DNA from: Micrococcus sp.
GTDB taxonomy: Bacteria; Actinomycetota; Actinomycetes; Actinomycetales; Micrococcaceae
Direction of reading: 5' to 3'
DNA: 64,000 nucleotides
Assembly (NCBI GenBank): GCA_029961105.1
Contig: JASBVO010000003.1
Span: 124,001 to 188,000 of the forward strand
Made by a program: the position numbers and the translations under genes. The notes under the pieces were generated by a model, which did no database searches, had not been told where the DNA came from, and saw only the letters and a program-made list of their open reading frames with translations. The first letter of the stretch is position 1; each line of letters begins with the position of its first letter. Below, in pieces: positions 56,992-64,000 of this stretch.

Positions 56992-58215
56992 ATGCACCTG
57001 CCCTTCGCCCGTTCAGCGCAGTCGACCCTCGGCGTGGAGTGGGAGCTCGCCCTGGTCGATGCCCACGACGGCACCCTGCGTCCGGTCGCCGAGGAGGTGC
57101 TGGCCGGCGTCGCGGACCAGGCGGGGCTGCACCTGGGCCAGGAGCATCCGCACATCAAGCCGGAGCTGCTGCTGAACACGGTGGAGCTGGTGACGGACGT
57201 GTGCACCACGGTGGACGAGGCCATCGGCCAGTTGCGCGAGCACGCGCGGAAGCTGCGCGCCGTGACCGGGCCGATGGGCGTGGAGCTGTACTGCCAGGGC
57301 TCCCACCCCTTCGCCCAGCCCACGGACGAGCCCGTCACCCCGGCGGACCGCTACGGCAAGCTGATCGACCGCACCCAGTGGTGGGGCCGGCAGATGCTGA
57401 TCTACGGGGTGCACGTGCACGTGGGCCTGGACGACGTGGCCAAGGCGATGCCCGTCGTCGACGGCCTGGTCAACTACGTTCCCCACTTCCTGGCGTTGTC
57501 CGCCTCGAGCCCGTTCTGGGCCGGCATCGACACCGGCTACCAGTCCCAGCGCACCCTGATGTTCCAGCAGCTGCCCACGGCGGGCCTGCCGTTCCAGTTC
57601 AGGGACTGGGCCGGGTTCGAGCAGTGCGTGGCGGACCTGGTGCGCACCGGCGTGATCGACGACGTCACCGAGTGCCGCTGGGACGTCCGCGCCGTCCCGA
57701 GGCTGGGCACGGTGGAGATGCGGGTCTGCGACGGCGTGGCCACGCTCGAGGAGATCGCCCCCATCGCCGCGTTGACGCAGTGCCTGGTGCAGGACTTCTC
57801 CGACACCCTCGATGCCGGCGGCACCATCCCGACGATGCCCCCGTGGCACGTGCAGGAGAACAAGTGGCGCGCCGCCCGCTATGGGCTGGACGCGATCATC
57901 ATCCTCAACGCCGCCGGGGACGAGATGCTCGTGACCGACCACCTGCGCGCCGAGCTTCAGCGCCTGGCTCCGGTGGCCGAGCGGCTGGGCTGCGCCGCGG
58001 AGCTGGCCTCCGTGGAGCATCTCCTGCGCGACGGCGGAACGCCCGCCCGCCAGCGCCGGATCGCGGCCCACGCGGTGCACGCCATGTCCGTGGAGCAGAT
58101 GGAGTCGTCGGGGCTGCCTGCCTCGGCACCGCTGGCCGGGCACGACGTCGTCGCCCCCCTGCGTGCGGTCGTCGCCGATGCGGTGGCCCGGACGCGCGCG
58201 TCGATCAACGGCTGA
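56992..58215 (+). CDS. Carboxylate-amine ligase, YbdK-type glutamate-cysteine ligase family
   Basis: A 407-aa member of the glutamate-cysteine ligase type 2 (YbdK) family. The N-terminus has LGVEWELALVDAHDGTLRPVAEEV; other blocks are HPHIKPELLLNTVELVTDVC, YGVHVHVGLDD, SASSPFWAGIDTGYQSQRTLMFQ, RLGTVEMRVCDG and WHVQENKWRAARYGLDA. A -10 box TAGGAT (about 56950) precedes the chosen ATG 56992, which has GGGAG 6 nt upstream; the longer frame from 56923 overlaps that box. Such ligases make gamma-glutamyl bonds; in mycothiol-using actinomycetes the product is uncertain. A dispersed palindrome follows the stop. Confidence 0.92.
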   Translation: MHLPFARSAQSTLGVEWELALVDAHDGTLRPVAEEVLAGVADQAGLHLGQEHPHIKPELLLNTVELVTDVCTTVDEAIGQLREHARKLRAVTGPMGVELYCQGSHPFAQPTDEPVTPADRYGKLIDRTQWWGRQMLIYGVHVHVGLDDVAKAMPVVDGLVNYVPHFLALSASSPFWAGIDTGYQSQRTLMFQQLPTAGLPFQFRDWAGFEQCVADLVRTGVIDDVTECRWDVRAVPRLGTVEMRVCDGVATLEEIAPIAALTQCLVQDFSDTLDAGGTIPTMPPWHVQENKWRAARYGLDAIIILNAAGDEMLVTDHLRAELQRLAPVAERLGCAAELASVEHLLRDGGTPARQRRIAAHAVHAMSVEQMESSGLPASAPLAGHDVVAPLRAVVADAVARTRASING

Positions 58216-58225
58216 CGGCCGCCCC

Positions 58226-58290
58226 GAGTTACGAGCGCGCTCCACGGTGGTCTGTCCGGCGTGTCCCACCGTGCGGCGCGCTCGTAACTC
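58226..58290. terminator. Dispersed ~70-bp palindrome, copy 1 (terminator-like)
   Basis: Outer arms GAGTTACGAGCGCGC (58226-58240) and GCGCGCTCGTAACTC (58276-58290) are perfect complements. An inner CACGGTG/CACCGTG stem lies inside. It is placed between the ligase gene and the convergent 58315 gene, and a diverged copy lies at 62014-62085. Confidence 0.8.
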
Positions 58291-58314
58291 AGGCCAGGGC
58301 CCTCCTCCGGACGC

Positions 58315-59856
58315 TCACCGGCGGGCGATGCGGAAGTACGCCGCCAGTTCGTGGAAGAGTGCCAGGCCGGACACCGGGCGCAGGCGCGCGGACACCGGTC
58401 CGGAGGGCGAGCCCTCGGGCCCGGTCAGGTCGTAGCGGTAGTGACCGAATCCGGCGACCGTGAGGACCCGCAGCGACGGCCCCGGCGCCGCTTCAGGGCG
58501 GGCCACCGGATCCTCGCCGGAACCCGTGGCGAGCGGCCCCAGGGTCCAGGTGGTCCGGGTGGCGGCCCACCAGTCGTCCTCGACGTCGTGCGGCAGGCCG
58601 GCCTCGACGGCGGCAGGACGGACGGCAGCGGGGGCGGAGCCGACCTCGACGGCGGCATCGGAGGCGGCACTACCGAAGGCAGCGGAAGCGGGAGCAGGGG
58701 CGGAAGCGGGGGCGGGCTTGGCCCCGACGGCGACAGGACGGGCGGCAGCGGGGGCGGCAGTCCGGGCGGCGGCAGCGGGGGCTGGGGCCGGGCGTCCCCG
58801 GACCAGGTACTCCACGTCCAGGCTCTCCACCGGTGCCGCGTGCGGCCCCTCCGGTACGTGTCCGGCCATGCGGAGGACCAGTTCGGCGGCGTCCACGGCC
58901 GGATACCGCCCGATGAGCACCTGCCCTGTGCCGTCCGTGTCCTCGGCCACAGCCAGGACGCCGTCACCGTCCAGCCACAGCCGCCCGGCACGCCGGGTCC
59001 CCGAGCCGTCCTGGCGGTACAGGCCCATCACGGGCCGGGCGTCCTGCCAACCGCGCAGCACCCTCCGGCCCGCGGCCGTCGGTGTGCCGTCCGGCGCGGC
59101 CAGTCCTGCGGCGAGCACGTCGCCCGGGGGCGCGGGGCGAACGTCCATGAGCCGCCCGGCCCTGCCACCGTCCTGCTGCATCAGCCACTGCAGGCCCTCC
59201 GGCTCCAGGCGCAGGGGATGGGGCAGGGGTTCGGGGAGATGCCGCCCGGCCATTCGCCGCCGGTAGAGTACCTCGGCCGGGTCCCGGCCGCCGGGGCGGC
59301 ATTCGGCTGGGGGCGCGTCCAGACCGGCCACCAATCCGTCCATCAGGTGATCGAGGAACCGGCCCTGCGAGGCGGTGTACTGGGCGCAGACATCGACCCG
59401 CCCACCGTCGTCGAGCGGCACCTCCCATAGCCGGTACAGCACGCACGTTCCCGCGAGGTCATCCAGCCACGCCGTGTGCACCCCGTGCCAGGCCCCGGAC
59501 CGCCACGGTTCCACCGCCAGCAGAACGCTTCGCGCCCGCGGCCTGGCCTCCAGGAGCGGCGACGGGGAGACGGTCCCAGCGTCGGTGCGGGCCACCCGGA
59601 CCTGGGCGACCACACCCGGGTACTGCACGGTCTCGTCCAGCATGAGGGTCTGATGGGCACCGTAGACCTGCACCTCGGTCCACCCAGCCGGCACGGCCAG
59701 TCGCGGCTGGCCGGATCGGTCCGGTGGGGCGATGCGTTCCAGCAGCCGGAGGCCGGCCAGTCCGTGACCGTGGTCCCGGCTGGCGGGACGGACCACCCGA
59801 AACCGGTCCGGGGCGAGGTCCTGGGGCATCCCGCCGGCCTGCTGTGCGCCCGTCAT
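58315..59856 (-). CDS. Hypothetical protein of the T7SS-like module (possible chaperone or immunity partner)
   Basis: A 513-aa cytoplasmic protein with no signal or membrane helix. The N-terminal ~160 residues (PAGWTEVQVYGAHQTLMLDETVQYPGVVAQVRVARTD...SVLLAVEPWRSG...LAGTCVLYRLWEVPLDDGGRVDVCAQYTA) are reminiscent of Mog1/PsbP- or LpqN-like beta folds. The middle block is VLYRRRMAGRHLPEPLPHPL, then comes an Ala/Pro-rich linker (~residues 360-435), and the end VAGFGHYRYDLTG...LALFHELAAYFRIARR is well structured. The start overlaps the stop of the preceding gene (ATGA), so it is the third gene of the module. Role is inferred from position only. Confidence 0.65.
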   Translation of the reverse strand: MTGAQQAGGMPQDLAPDRFRVVRPASRDHGHGLAGLRLLERIAPPDRSGQPRLAVPAGWTEVQVYGAHQTLMLDETVQYPGVVAQVRVARTDAGTVSPSPLLEARPRARSVLLAVEPWRSGAWHGVHTAWLDDLAGTCVLYRLWEVPLDDGGRVDVCAQYTASQGRFLDHLMDGLVAGLDAPPAECRPGGRDPAEVLYRRRMAGRHLPEPLPHPLRLEPEGLQWLMQQDGGRAGRLMDVRPAPPGDVLAAGLAAPDGTPTAAGRRVLRGWQDARPVMGLYRQDGSGTRRAGRLWLDGDGVLAVAEDTDGTGQVLIGRYPAVDAAELVLRMAGHVPEGPHAAPVESLDVEYLVRGRPAPAPAAAARTAAPAAARPVAVGAKPAPASAPAPASAAFGSAASDAAVEVGSAPAAVRPAAVEAGLPHDVEDDWWAATRTTWTLGPLATGSGEDPVARPEAAPGPSLRVLTVAGFGHYRYDLTGPEGSPSGPVSARLRPVSGLALFHELAAYFRIARR

Positions 59857-61268
59857 TCAGGGAACTCCTCATCGGCCATGGCGTCGACAGCCCCCTGGTC
59901 CATGGTGGTCTGCGCCTCGTCGGCCTGCTCCACCAGGTAGCCGATGATCGCTCCCGTGACCTCATCGACGATGATGCCCACCACGATGGACAGGCCCCCG
60001 GACGGGATGGCCGCCCCGGCAGATACATAGGTGATGCCCGCCCCGACGGCCGTGTTGGTGCCCGTCTCGATGGCGGTGATCAACAGGTTCCGGTTGTACC
60101 GCTCATCCAGGTCCTCCGAGGACATCAGCGGGTACAGGACCATCTCTGCGTCGCGGGTCTCGGCGTCGCCCTTCGCGCCGAGCCCGAAGCTGATGACCGT
60201 GGTGATGCCGGTCCAGATCCCGCTGTGCAATTGCCGGTTGAGCTCATCGGGAATCTGCGGATTGATGTGGTCCGTCCATAGGCCGGAACCCTGGCTGAAG
60301 ACCTGGCCGATCGTCCAGTCCACCGGATTGACGCCTTCGGGCGGCGGCGTCGGCAACTGCAGCTGGCTCATCTCGGGATCGTTGGCCATCGCCTCGAACA
60401 CCGCGGTGGTCAGGTGCGGGTCCATGGCGCTGCCCGCCCGGACCATCCGGCCGTCGGCGGAGCGCGCCCAGCTGCGGCCCTCGGCGTCGACGTACATCCC
60501 GTCATAGCCGCCGGACTGGTAGACCTGCTCCGCCAGCCGCCGGACCTGCTCGTCCGAGAGGTCCATCCCCTGGAAGAACCCGGACTGCCGGATCCACTCC
60601 TCCATCTCCTCCACGCTGTCCGCCACGTCCAGCGCCTCGTCCCGCTTCTCGAACCTCAGCTCGGACAGTTCGGCGAGGTCGATGCCGTGGACGGCGTCGT
60701 AGTAGGCGTTGCGCGCTTCGTGGATGGTGGTGGAGACGTGCTCGGCCATCGTGGCGAAGGGGATCCGCTCCGCGTGCAGCTCGTTGTACTCGTCATTCTC
60801 GCTGTGGCCGTACTTCTCCCGGAACTCCTTGCGGTCCAGGGCTGCCGCGTCCGCCTCGTACTGCTTGTACCGGGTGACGAATCCGGGCGCCCAGGAGTCG
60901 TTGTCGGCCTTGACCTGGTCGAGGCCACGGGTGTCGGCCGCCGAGGCGTACGCCTCGTGGGCCTCGACCAGTTTCAGGCCGGCCTCCTCCAGGGCCATCG
61001 ACGGACCGAGCAGGTCGTTCATCGCCGTCCTGACCGTGCCGGCGTCGGCAGCACCGTAGTGGTCGGCGAACTGGCCCCACAGGGCGAAGATCTCGTCCAG
61101 TCGCCCGCGGGTCGCGGAGAGGTTCTGCGCCAGGTCGGCGGCGTCCGCGGAGCCAGCGGATGCGGGTGGAGTGGACTGGGTCCACGGCGCGAGCATCTCG
61201 TAGACGCCCTCGCGCTGATGGTAGGAGGGCAGCACGGTGTGGAACGTGATGTTCTGGTACATGGCCAT
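59853..61268 (-). CDS. Large helical T7SS-like substrate with hydrophobic C-terminal region
   Basis: A 471-aa protein of unknown function. The N-terminal ~220 residues are amphipathic helices of LXG/WXG-like character (NLSATRGRLDEIFALWGQFADHYGAAD..., LLGPSMALEEAGLKLVEAHEAYASAADTRG). A middle domain has FFQGMDLSDEQVRRLAEQVYQSGGYDGMYVDAEGRSW. The C-terminal ~110 residues hold a Gly/Ala/Ile-rich hydrophobic stretch (TNTAVGAGITYVSAGAAIP, GLSIVVGIIVDEVTGAIIGYL) like a helical hairpin that could insert into membranes. No enzymatic toxin motif is seen and there is no signal peptide. ATG 61268 follows AGGGG. It may be a secreted effector; its partners flank it. Confidence 0.65.
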   Translation of the reverse strand: MAMYQNITFHTVLPSYHQREGVYEMLAPWTQSTPPASAGSADAADLAQNLSATRGRLDEIFALWGQFADHYGAADAGTVRTAMNDLLGPSMALEEAGLKLVEAHEAYASAADTRGLDQVKADNDSWAPGFVTRYKQYEADAAALDRKEFREKYGHSENDEYNELHAERIPFATMAEHVSTTIHEARNAYYDAVHGIDLAELSELRFEKRDEALDVADSVEEMEEWIRQSGFFQGMDLSDEQVRRLAEQVYQSGGYDGMYVDAEGRSWARSADGRMVRAGSAMDPHLTTAVFEAMANDPEMSQLQLPTPPPEGVNPVDWTIGQVFSQGSGLWTDHINPQIPDELNRQLHSGIWTGITTVISFGLGAKGDAETRDAEMVLYPLMSSEDLDERYNRNLLITAIETGTNTAVGAGITYVSAGAAIPSGGLSIVVGIIVDEVTGAIIGYLVEQADEAQTTMDQGAVDAMADEEFPE

Positions 61269-61277
61269 GGCGAACCC

Positions 61278-61859
61278 CTACTTCCCGTCCGAGTCGTTGC
61301 CGGCGGGGTGAACGGTGACGAACTCGAAGGGCTTCTCCGTGTGGACGTCCTCCGTGAGCAGTTCCGTGGGATCCCCGAGGGCCGGGTTCACGGGACTCGC
61401 CGCGGTGTCCTGTCCGGGGTGCCCCACCAGCCCGGTGGCGGGATGCCCGGCGGTGTACCGGGGCGGAGAGTCGTGGACCTGGGGGTTGCCGGCGGCGTCG
61501 GTGTAGACGAAGTCCGGCAGTTCGTCCGTCTTGCCCTGGGCCGTGGCCGCCATCTCGGCATCACCGAAGGCGTAGTGGTTGATGACCTCCTGCATGGAGT
61601 TCACCCGCAGTTCGATCGTGGCCACGATGTCGTCGAAGTGCCCGCTCAGCTTGTCGTCCACGAAATCCCTCAGCGCGGCATCCAGTACCCCGGTGTCTCC
61701 CTCCATGACATCCGATTCCTGATAGGCGCAGAGCGACCGCCGCACCCCTGCCATGTTCTCGGGGATCTTGTCGAAGTCCGTGCGCACCGTGTCGAACAGT
61801 CCGCGCAGCTCGTTGACGACCCGCTGGCACTCCCCCAGGTTGATCCAGTACTCGGTCAC
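61278..61859 (-). CDS. WXG100/DUF6507-like small helical protein, first gene of the module
   Basis: A 193-aa protein. The first ~105 residues form two long helices (YWINLGECQRVVNELRGLFDTVRTDFDKIPENM and LRDFVDDKLSGHFDDIVATIELRVNSMQEVINHYAFGDAEMAATAQ) with the size and turn pattern of WXG100/ESAT-6-like proteins, similar to DUF6507. The tail is Pro/Asp/Gly-rich and disordered. GTG 61859 has AAGGAGG just upstream. The sequence around the start is duplicated 28 bp upstream. It lies 9 bp before the large helical gene. No secretion ATPase or EccC-like gene is present in the window. Confidence 0.7.
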   Translation of the reverse strand: MTEYWINLGECQRVVNELRGLFDTVRTDFDKIPENMAGVRRSLCAYQESDVMEGDTGVLDAALRDFVDDKLSGHFDDIVATIELRVNSMQEVINHYAFGDAEMAATAQGKTDELPDFVYTDAAGNPQVHDSPPRYTAGHPATGLVGHPGQDTAASPVNPALGDPTELLTEDVHTEKPFEFVTVHPAGNDSDGK

Positions 61860-61893
61860 GGTCCTCCTTGGGACATCACTCGGTCACGGTCCT
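61850..61893 (-). repeat. 16-bp direct duplication covering the start codon of the WXG-like gene
   Basis: ACTCGGTCACGGTCCT occurs at 61850-61865 and 61878-61893. On the coding (minus) strand the upstream copy gives GTG-ACC-GAG directly followed by TGA, a three-codon upstream frame. Confidence 0.8.
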
Positions 61894-61940
61894 GTCGCGT
61901 GTCTTCTCCTTCACGCTAAGCAGGCCGGATGCCTCCGGCA

Positions 61941-61958
61941 ATGGGGAGAACTCCCCAT
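61941..61958 (-). promoter_or_regulatory. 18-bp palindromic operator upstream of the T7SS-like module
   Basis: ATGGGGAGAACTCCCCAT is an inverted repeat of 8 bp around AA. It is centred about 34 bp upstream of a TAGCGT -10 box (61918-61913) and is shared, with two changes, by 63715-63732. Confidence 0.6.
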
Positions 61959-62013
61959 CCGGGTGCCCCGTCCGCGCAGGTCGGCGGCTGGTCCCCGGCC
62001 TCGCGCGGACGGG

Positions 62014-62085
62014 GAGGTTACGAGCACGGTGGACGGTGGTCGGCCCGGCGTGTCTCACCGTCCAGCGCGCTCGTGACTCAGGCCA
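62014..62085. terminator. Dispersed ~70-bp palindrome, copy 2, at the tsaD 3' end
   Basis: Aligns base for base with 58226-58297 (shared ends GAG..TTACGAGC and GACTCAGGCCA or AACTCAGGCCA). Its inner stem GGACGGTG/CACCGTCC differs from copy 1 in both arms in a compensatory way. It contains the tsaD stop codon. Confidence 0.75.
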
Positions 62086-63250
62086 CCAGGGAGATCTCCC
62101 CCACCGGCTGTCCCGGGTCCGCCGCAAAGCCCAGTCCGGACGGAGCAACCCCGTCCATCACCAGCTGTGCGCCGAGGGCGGCGACCATGGCGCCGTTGTC
62201 CGTGCACAACCGTGGCGGCGGCACGGTCAGCCCGATGCCGGCGGCCGCGCACCGCTCGGCCAGCAGCTCCCGCAGCCGCGAGTTCGCCGCGACGCCGCCG
62301 CCGAGCAGCAGGTGCTCGATCCCGTGCTCGGTGCAGGCGCGCACCGCCTTGGCGGTAATGACGTCCGCGACCGCCTCCTGGAAGGACGCGGCGATGTCCG
62401 CCGTCGGGATCTGCTCGTCCGGCACCCCGGCGGCCTCGAACTGCTCCACGCACCGGGCCACGGCGGTCTTCAGGCCGGAGAAGGACCAGTCGTGCCGGTG
62501 CTTGCCGGGTTCCTCCGCGGTGCCCACGAACTTCGGGGCGCTGAGCCCGCGCGGGAACCGGAACGCCGCGGGGTTCCCCTGGCGGGCGAGCCGGTCGATC
62601 ACCGGGCCACCGGGGTAACCGGCCCCGAGCAGCCGGGCGACCTTGTCGTAGGCCTCGCCGGCGGCGTCGTCGATGGTGGAGCCGAGCAGTTCCACGTCCG
62701 TGGTGAGCCGGTTGACCCGCAGGATCTCGGTGTGCCCGCCGGACACGAGCAGCGCGCCCAGGTGCTCGGGCAGCGGGTTCGTCCCGCCATCGCCGGAACC
62801 CACGACGACGGCCGGTCCGGTCCCGCTGCCGCCGACCGGCCCCGTGCCGGTCACCTCGTCCAGCATCCCCACGCCGACGTGCGCGACCAGGTGGTTGATG
62901 CCGTAGAGGGGCTTGCCGGCGGCCAGGGCCAGGGCCTTGGCGCCGGCGACGCCGACCATGAGCGCCCCGGCCAGCCCGGGCCCGGAGGTCACGGCGATCG
63001 CGTCGATGTCCTGCAGCGTCACGCCGGCGGTGTCCAGGGCCTGCTGCAGCGTGGGGATGAACTCCTCGAGGTGGGCGCGGGCCGCGATCTCCGGGATGAC
63101 GCCGCCGAAGCGCACGTGCTCCTCCATCGAGGAGGCCACCGCGTTGGCCAGCAGCTCGGTCCCGCGGACGATCCCGAAGCCGGTCTCGTCACAGGAGGAC
63201 TCGATGCCGAGCACGAGCGGGGCGAAGGTGGTGTCAGTGGCCGCAGGCAT
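62078..63250 (-). CDS. tsaD: tRNA N6-adenosine threonylcarbamoyltransferase
   Basis: TsaD attaches the threonylcarbamoyl group to A37 of ANN-decoding tRNAs (t6A). The 390-aa protein has [13 protein letters not shown] at the N-terminus, [20 protein letters not shown], the metal-ligand motif GINHLVAHV (H120, H124), [28 protein letters not shown] and [11 protein letters not shown] ~20-residue Gly/Ser insertion ([18 protein letters not shown]) lies after the metal motif. ATG 63250 is preferred: TAGAAT precedes it by 7 nt and overlaps the ATG at 63259. tsaB, tsaE and rimI are not seen on this side of the gene. Confidence 0.97.
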   Translation of the reverse strand: MPAATDTTFAPLVLGIESSCDETGFGIVRGTELLANAVASSMEEHVRFGGVIPEIAARAHLEEFIPTLQQALDTAGVTLQDIDAIAVTSGPGLAGALMVGVAGAKALALAAGKPLYGINHLVAHVGVGMLDEVTGTGPVGGSGTGPAVVVGSGDGGTNPLPEHLGALLVSGGHTEILRVNRLTTDVELLGSTIDDAAGEAYDKVARLLGAGYPGGPVIDRLARQGNPAAFRFPRGLSAPKFVGTAEEPGKHRHDWSFSGLKTAVARCVEQFEAAGVPDEQIPTADIAASFQEAVADVITAKAVRACTEHGIEHLLLGGGVAANSRLRELLAERCAAAGIGLTVPPPRLCTDNGAMVAALGAQLVMDGVAPSGLGFAADPGQPVGEISLVA

Positions 63251-63269
63251 GCACACCATTCTAGGAAGC

Positions 63270-63668
63270 TCAGGAGAGCGGCACCGGCCACCAGTCGGTG
63301 CCCCGGGCGTCCGCGGCCTCGGGCGCGACTGCGGCGGTGGGGAACACCAGGTCCGCGGACTCGGCCCAGCGGCCGCAGTCCTGCAGCACGAGCCAGGGGG
63401 CGTCCTCGTCCTCGGGGGCGAGCACGGAACCGGCGCGGGCCAGCAACGTCCCGCCGTCGCGCGCGAAGACCCCGGCGATCAGGCCGCTGACGCGAACGGT
63501 GCCCGCTCCGGAGACCAGGGCGTCCTCGAGCACCCCGTGGATGTCCACGGTGACGCCGGCCGGGACGTCCAGGTGGCCGGAGACGGAGCCGGTGAAGAGG
63601 GTGGAGACCGCAGGGGTGCCGTCCAGGACAGTGACCGAACCTGGGGACTGACCTGCGTTTTTCCACAT
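63270..63668 (-). CDS. Hypothetical protein, beta-rich (bactofilin/polymer-forming-like pattern)
   Basis: A 132-aa protein without signal or membrane segments. Residues 25-80 ([59 protein letters not shown]) repeat a short beta-strand/Gly pattern reminiscent of bactofilin-like or right-handed helix proteins. The second half is Trp/Asp/Ala-rich. ATG 63668 follows TAGCCT by 7 nt, so the mRNA may be leaderless. An 18-bp palindrome shared with the T7SS-like module lies 47 bp upstream. It is immediately upstream of tsaD on the same strand. Function unknown. Confidence 0.65.
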   Translation of the reverse strand: MWKNAGQSPGSVTVLDGTPAVSTLFTGSVSGHLDVPAGVTVDIHGVLEDALVSGAGTVRVSGLIAGVFARDGGTLLARAGSVLAPEDEDAPWLVLQDCGRWAESADLVFPTAAVAPEAADARGTDWWPVPLS

Positions 63669-63714
63669 GCTCTCGAGGCTATTGAGGCACCTGTGTCCGG
63701 CGCCACCTGAGTCG

Positions 63715-63732
63715 ATGGGGAGAGCTACCCAT
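63715..63732 (-). promoter_or_regulatory. Second copy of the 18-bp palindromic operator
   Basis: ATGGGGAGAGCTACCCAT differs from 61941-61958 at two of 18 bases and keeps 7 of 9 inverted pairs. It is centred about 45 bp upstream of the -10 box TAGCCT (63681-63676), an activator-like distance. Confidence 0.5.
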
Positions 63733-63791
63733 TGACGGATCCGCTCACCATTGGTATGAGCCGGCCGGACGGACCTGTGGTTCCGGGGCGG

Positions 63792-64000
63792 CTAGCAGTC
63801 CGGCCGTCCCCGCAGGGCGGGGGCCTCGCCGGAATCGTCGCCCTCACCATAACCAGTGCAGGCCCAGGCGGCATAGTCGGTCAGGGCGGTGAGTTCCCGG
63901 CGCCACGCGGCGCCGTCCTCCCCCTCGAAGAGCCACTGGGGCGCTCCGAGGTCCAGGGCGGTGGCCGCCATCTGTGCCTGCGGGGCGGTCTCGGCCAGCC
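63792..64000 (-). CDS. Partial hypothetical gene, C-terminal end only
   Basis: An open minus-strand frame enters from the right edge and ends at the TAG at 63794-63792. The ~68 visible residues include AETAPQAQMAATALDLG, APQWLFEGEDGAAWRRELTALTDYAAWACTGYG and a short Gly/Asp-rich end with a terminal Cys. Third positions are G/C-rich, consistent with real coding. No family can be named from this part. Confidence 0.6.
   Translation of the reverse strand, partial: LAETAPQAQMAATALDLGAPQWLFEGEDGAAWRRELTALTDYAAWACTGYGEGDDSGEAPALRGRPDC

Noticed and set aside
58315..59856. EspG-type chaperone call for the 513-aa protein
   Set aside because: Only the gene position supports it; sequence resemblance is too weak to name the family.

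Overview
The window is very G+C-rich, with almost every third codon position G or C. Its gene set is that of an actinomycete: guaB with a guaB3 neighbour, SURF1 plus DUF3817, a class E sortase, GroES-GroEL under CIRCE control, a DtxR-type iron box and T7SS-like helical proteins. Gene content and local order look most like Micrococcaceae (Micrococcus, Citricoccus, Kocuria, Arthrobacter relatives). The genus is inference. No tRNA, rRNA, IS element, prophage or CRISPR array was seen.

1-21 kb: the end of rmuC, an FMN reductase behind a palindromic operator, a DEAD-box helicase, ispH, xseAB, an OFA-type MFS carrier with a small membrane partner, a DJ-1/PfpI protein, a PPK2 kinase next to an AlaA-type aminotransferase, a lipoprotein coupled to a NUDIX gene, a TPR protein, and a three-gene cassette (Asp-rich secreted protein, histidine kinase, response regulator) headed by four phased CTCATC repeats.

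21-31 kb: GNAT, 5-FTHF cyclo-ligase, an FmdB zinc-ribbon gene with a perfect CIRCE site, a CpaB/SAF-like membrane protein, a 1399-aa helicase-like protein whose ATPase motifs are degraded, and guaA.

31-44 kb: mostly minus-strand housekeeping genes (DUF3817, SURF1, glpD, guaB3, DinB, guaB, groES-groEL), plus an MFS carrier, a dicarboxylate symporter and a sortase. guaA, guaB and guaB3 make this a purine (GMP) region.

44-52 kb: a siderophore ABC operon (binding lipoprotein, two permeases, ATPase) behind a strong DtxR/IdeR box, then a cupin, a repeat-filled intergenic stretch, a DUF1540 metal-binding protein and a gene with a weaker DtxR-like site.

52-64 kb: THUMP-like methyltransferase, membrane protein, DUF559 protein, NagZ-like lipoprotein, YbdK-type ligase, a three-gene T7SS-like module, tsaD and two hypothetical genes.

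The least explained signals are non-coding. (1) A ~90-bp element occurs twice in opposite orientations, with compensatory changes in its stem. (2) A ~70-bp palindrome lies just downstream of two minus-strand genes. (3) An 18-bp palindrome is shared by the T7SS-like operon and a nearby hypothetical gene, at positions one helical turn apart relative to their -10 boxes. (4) There is a CIRCE site outside the chaperone genes. A recurring -10 box 6-7 nt before the start codon suggests that leaderless transcription is common here.
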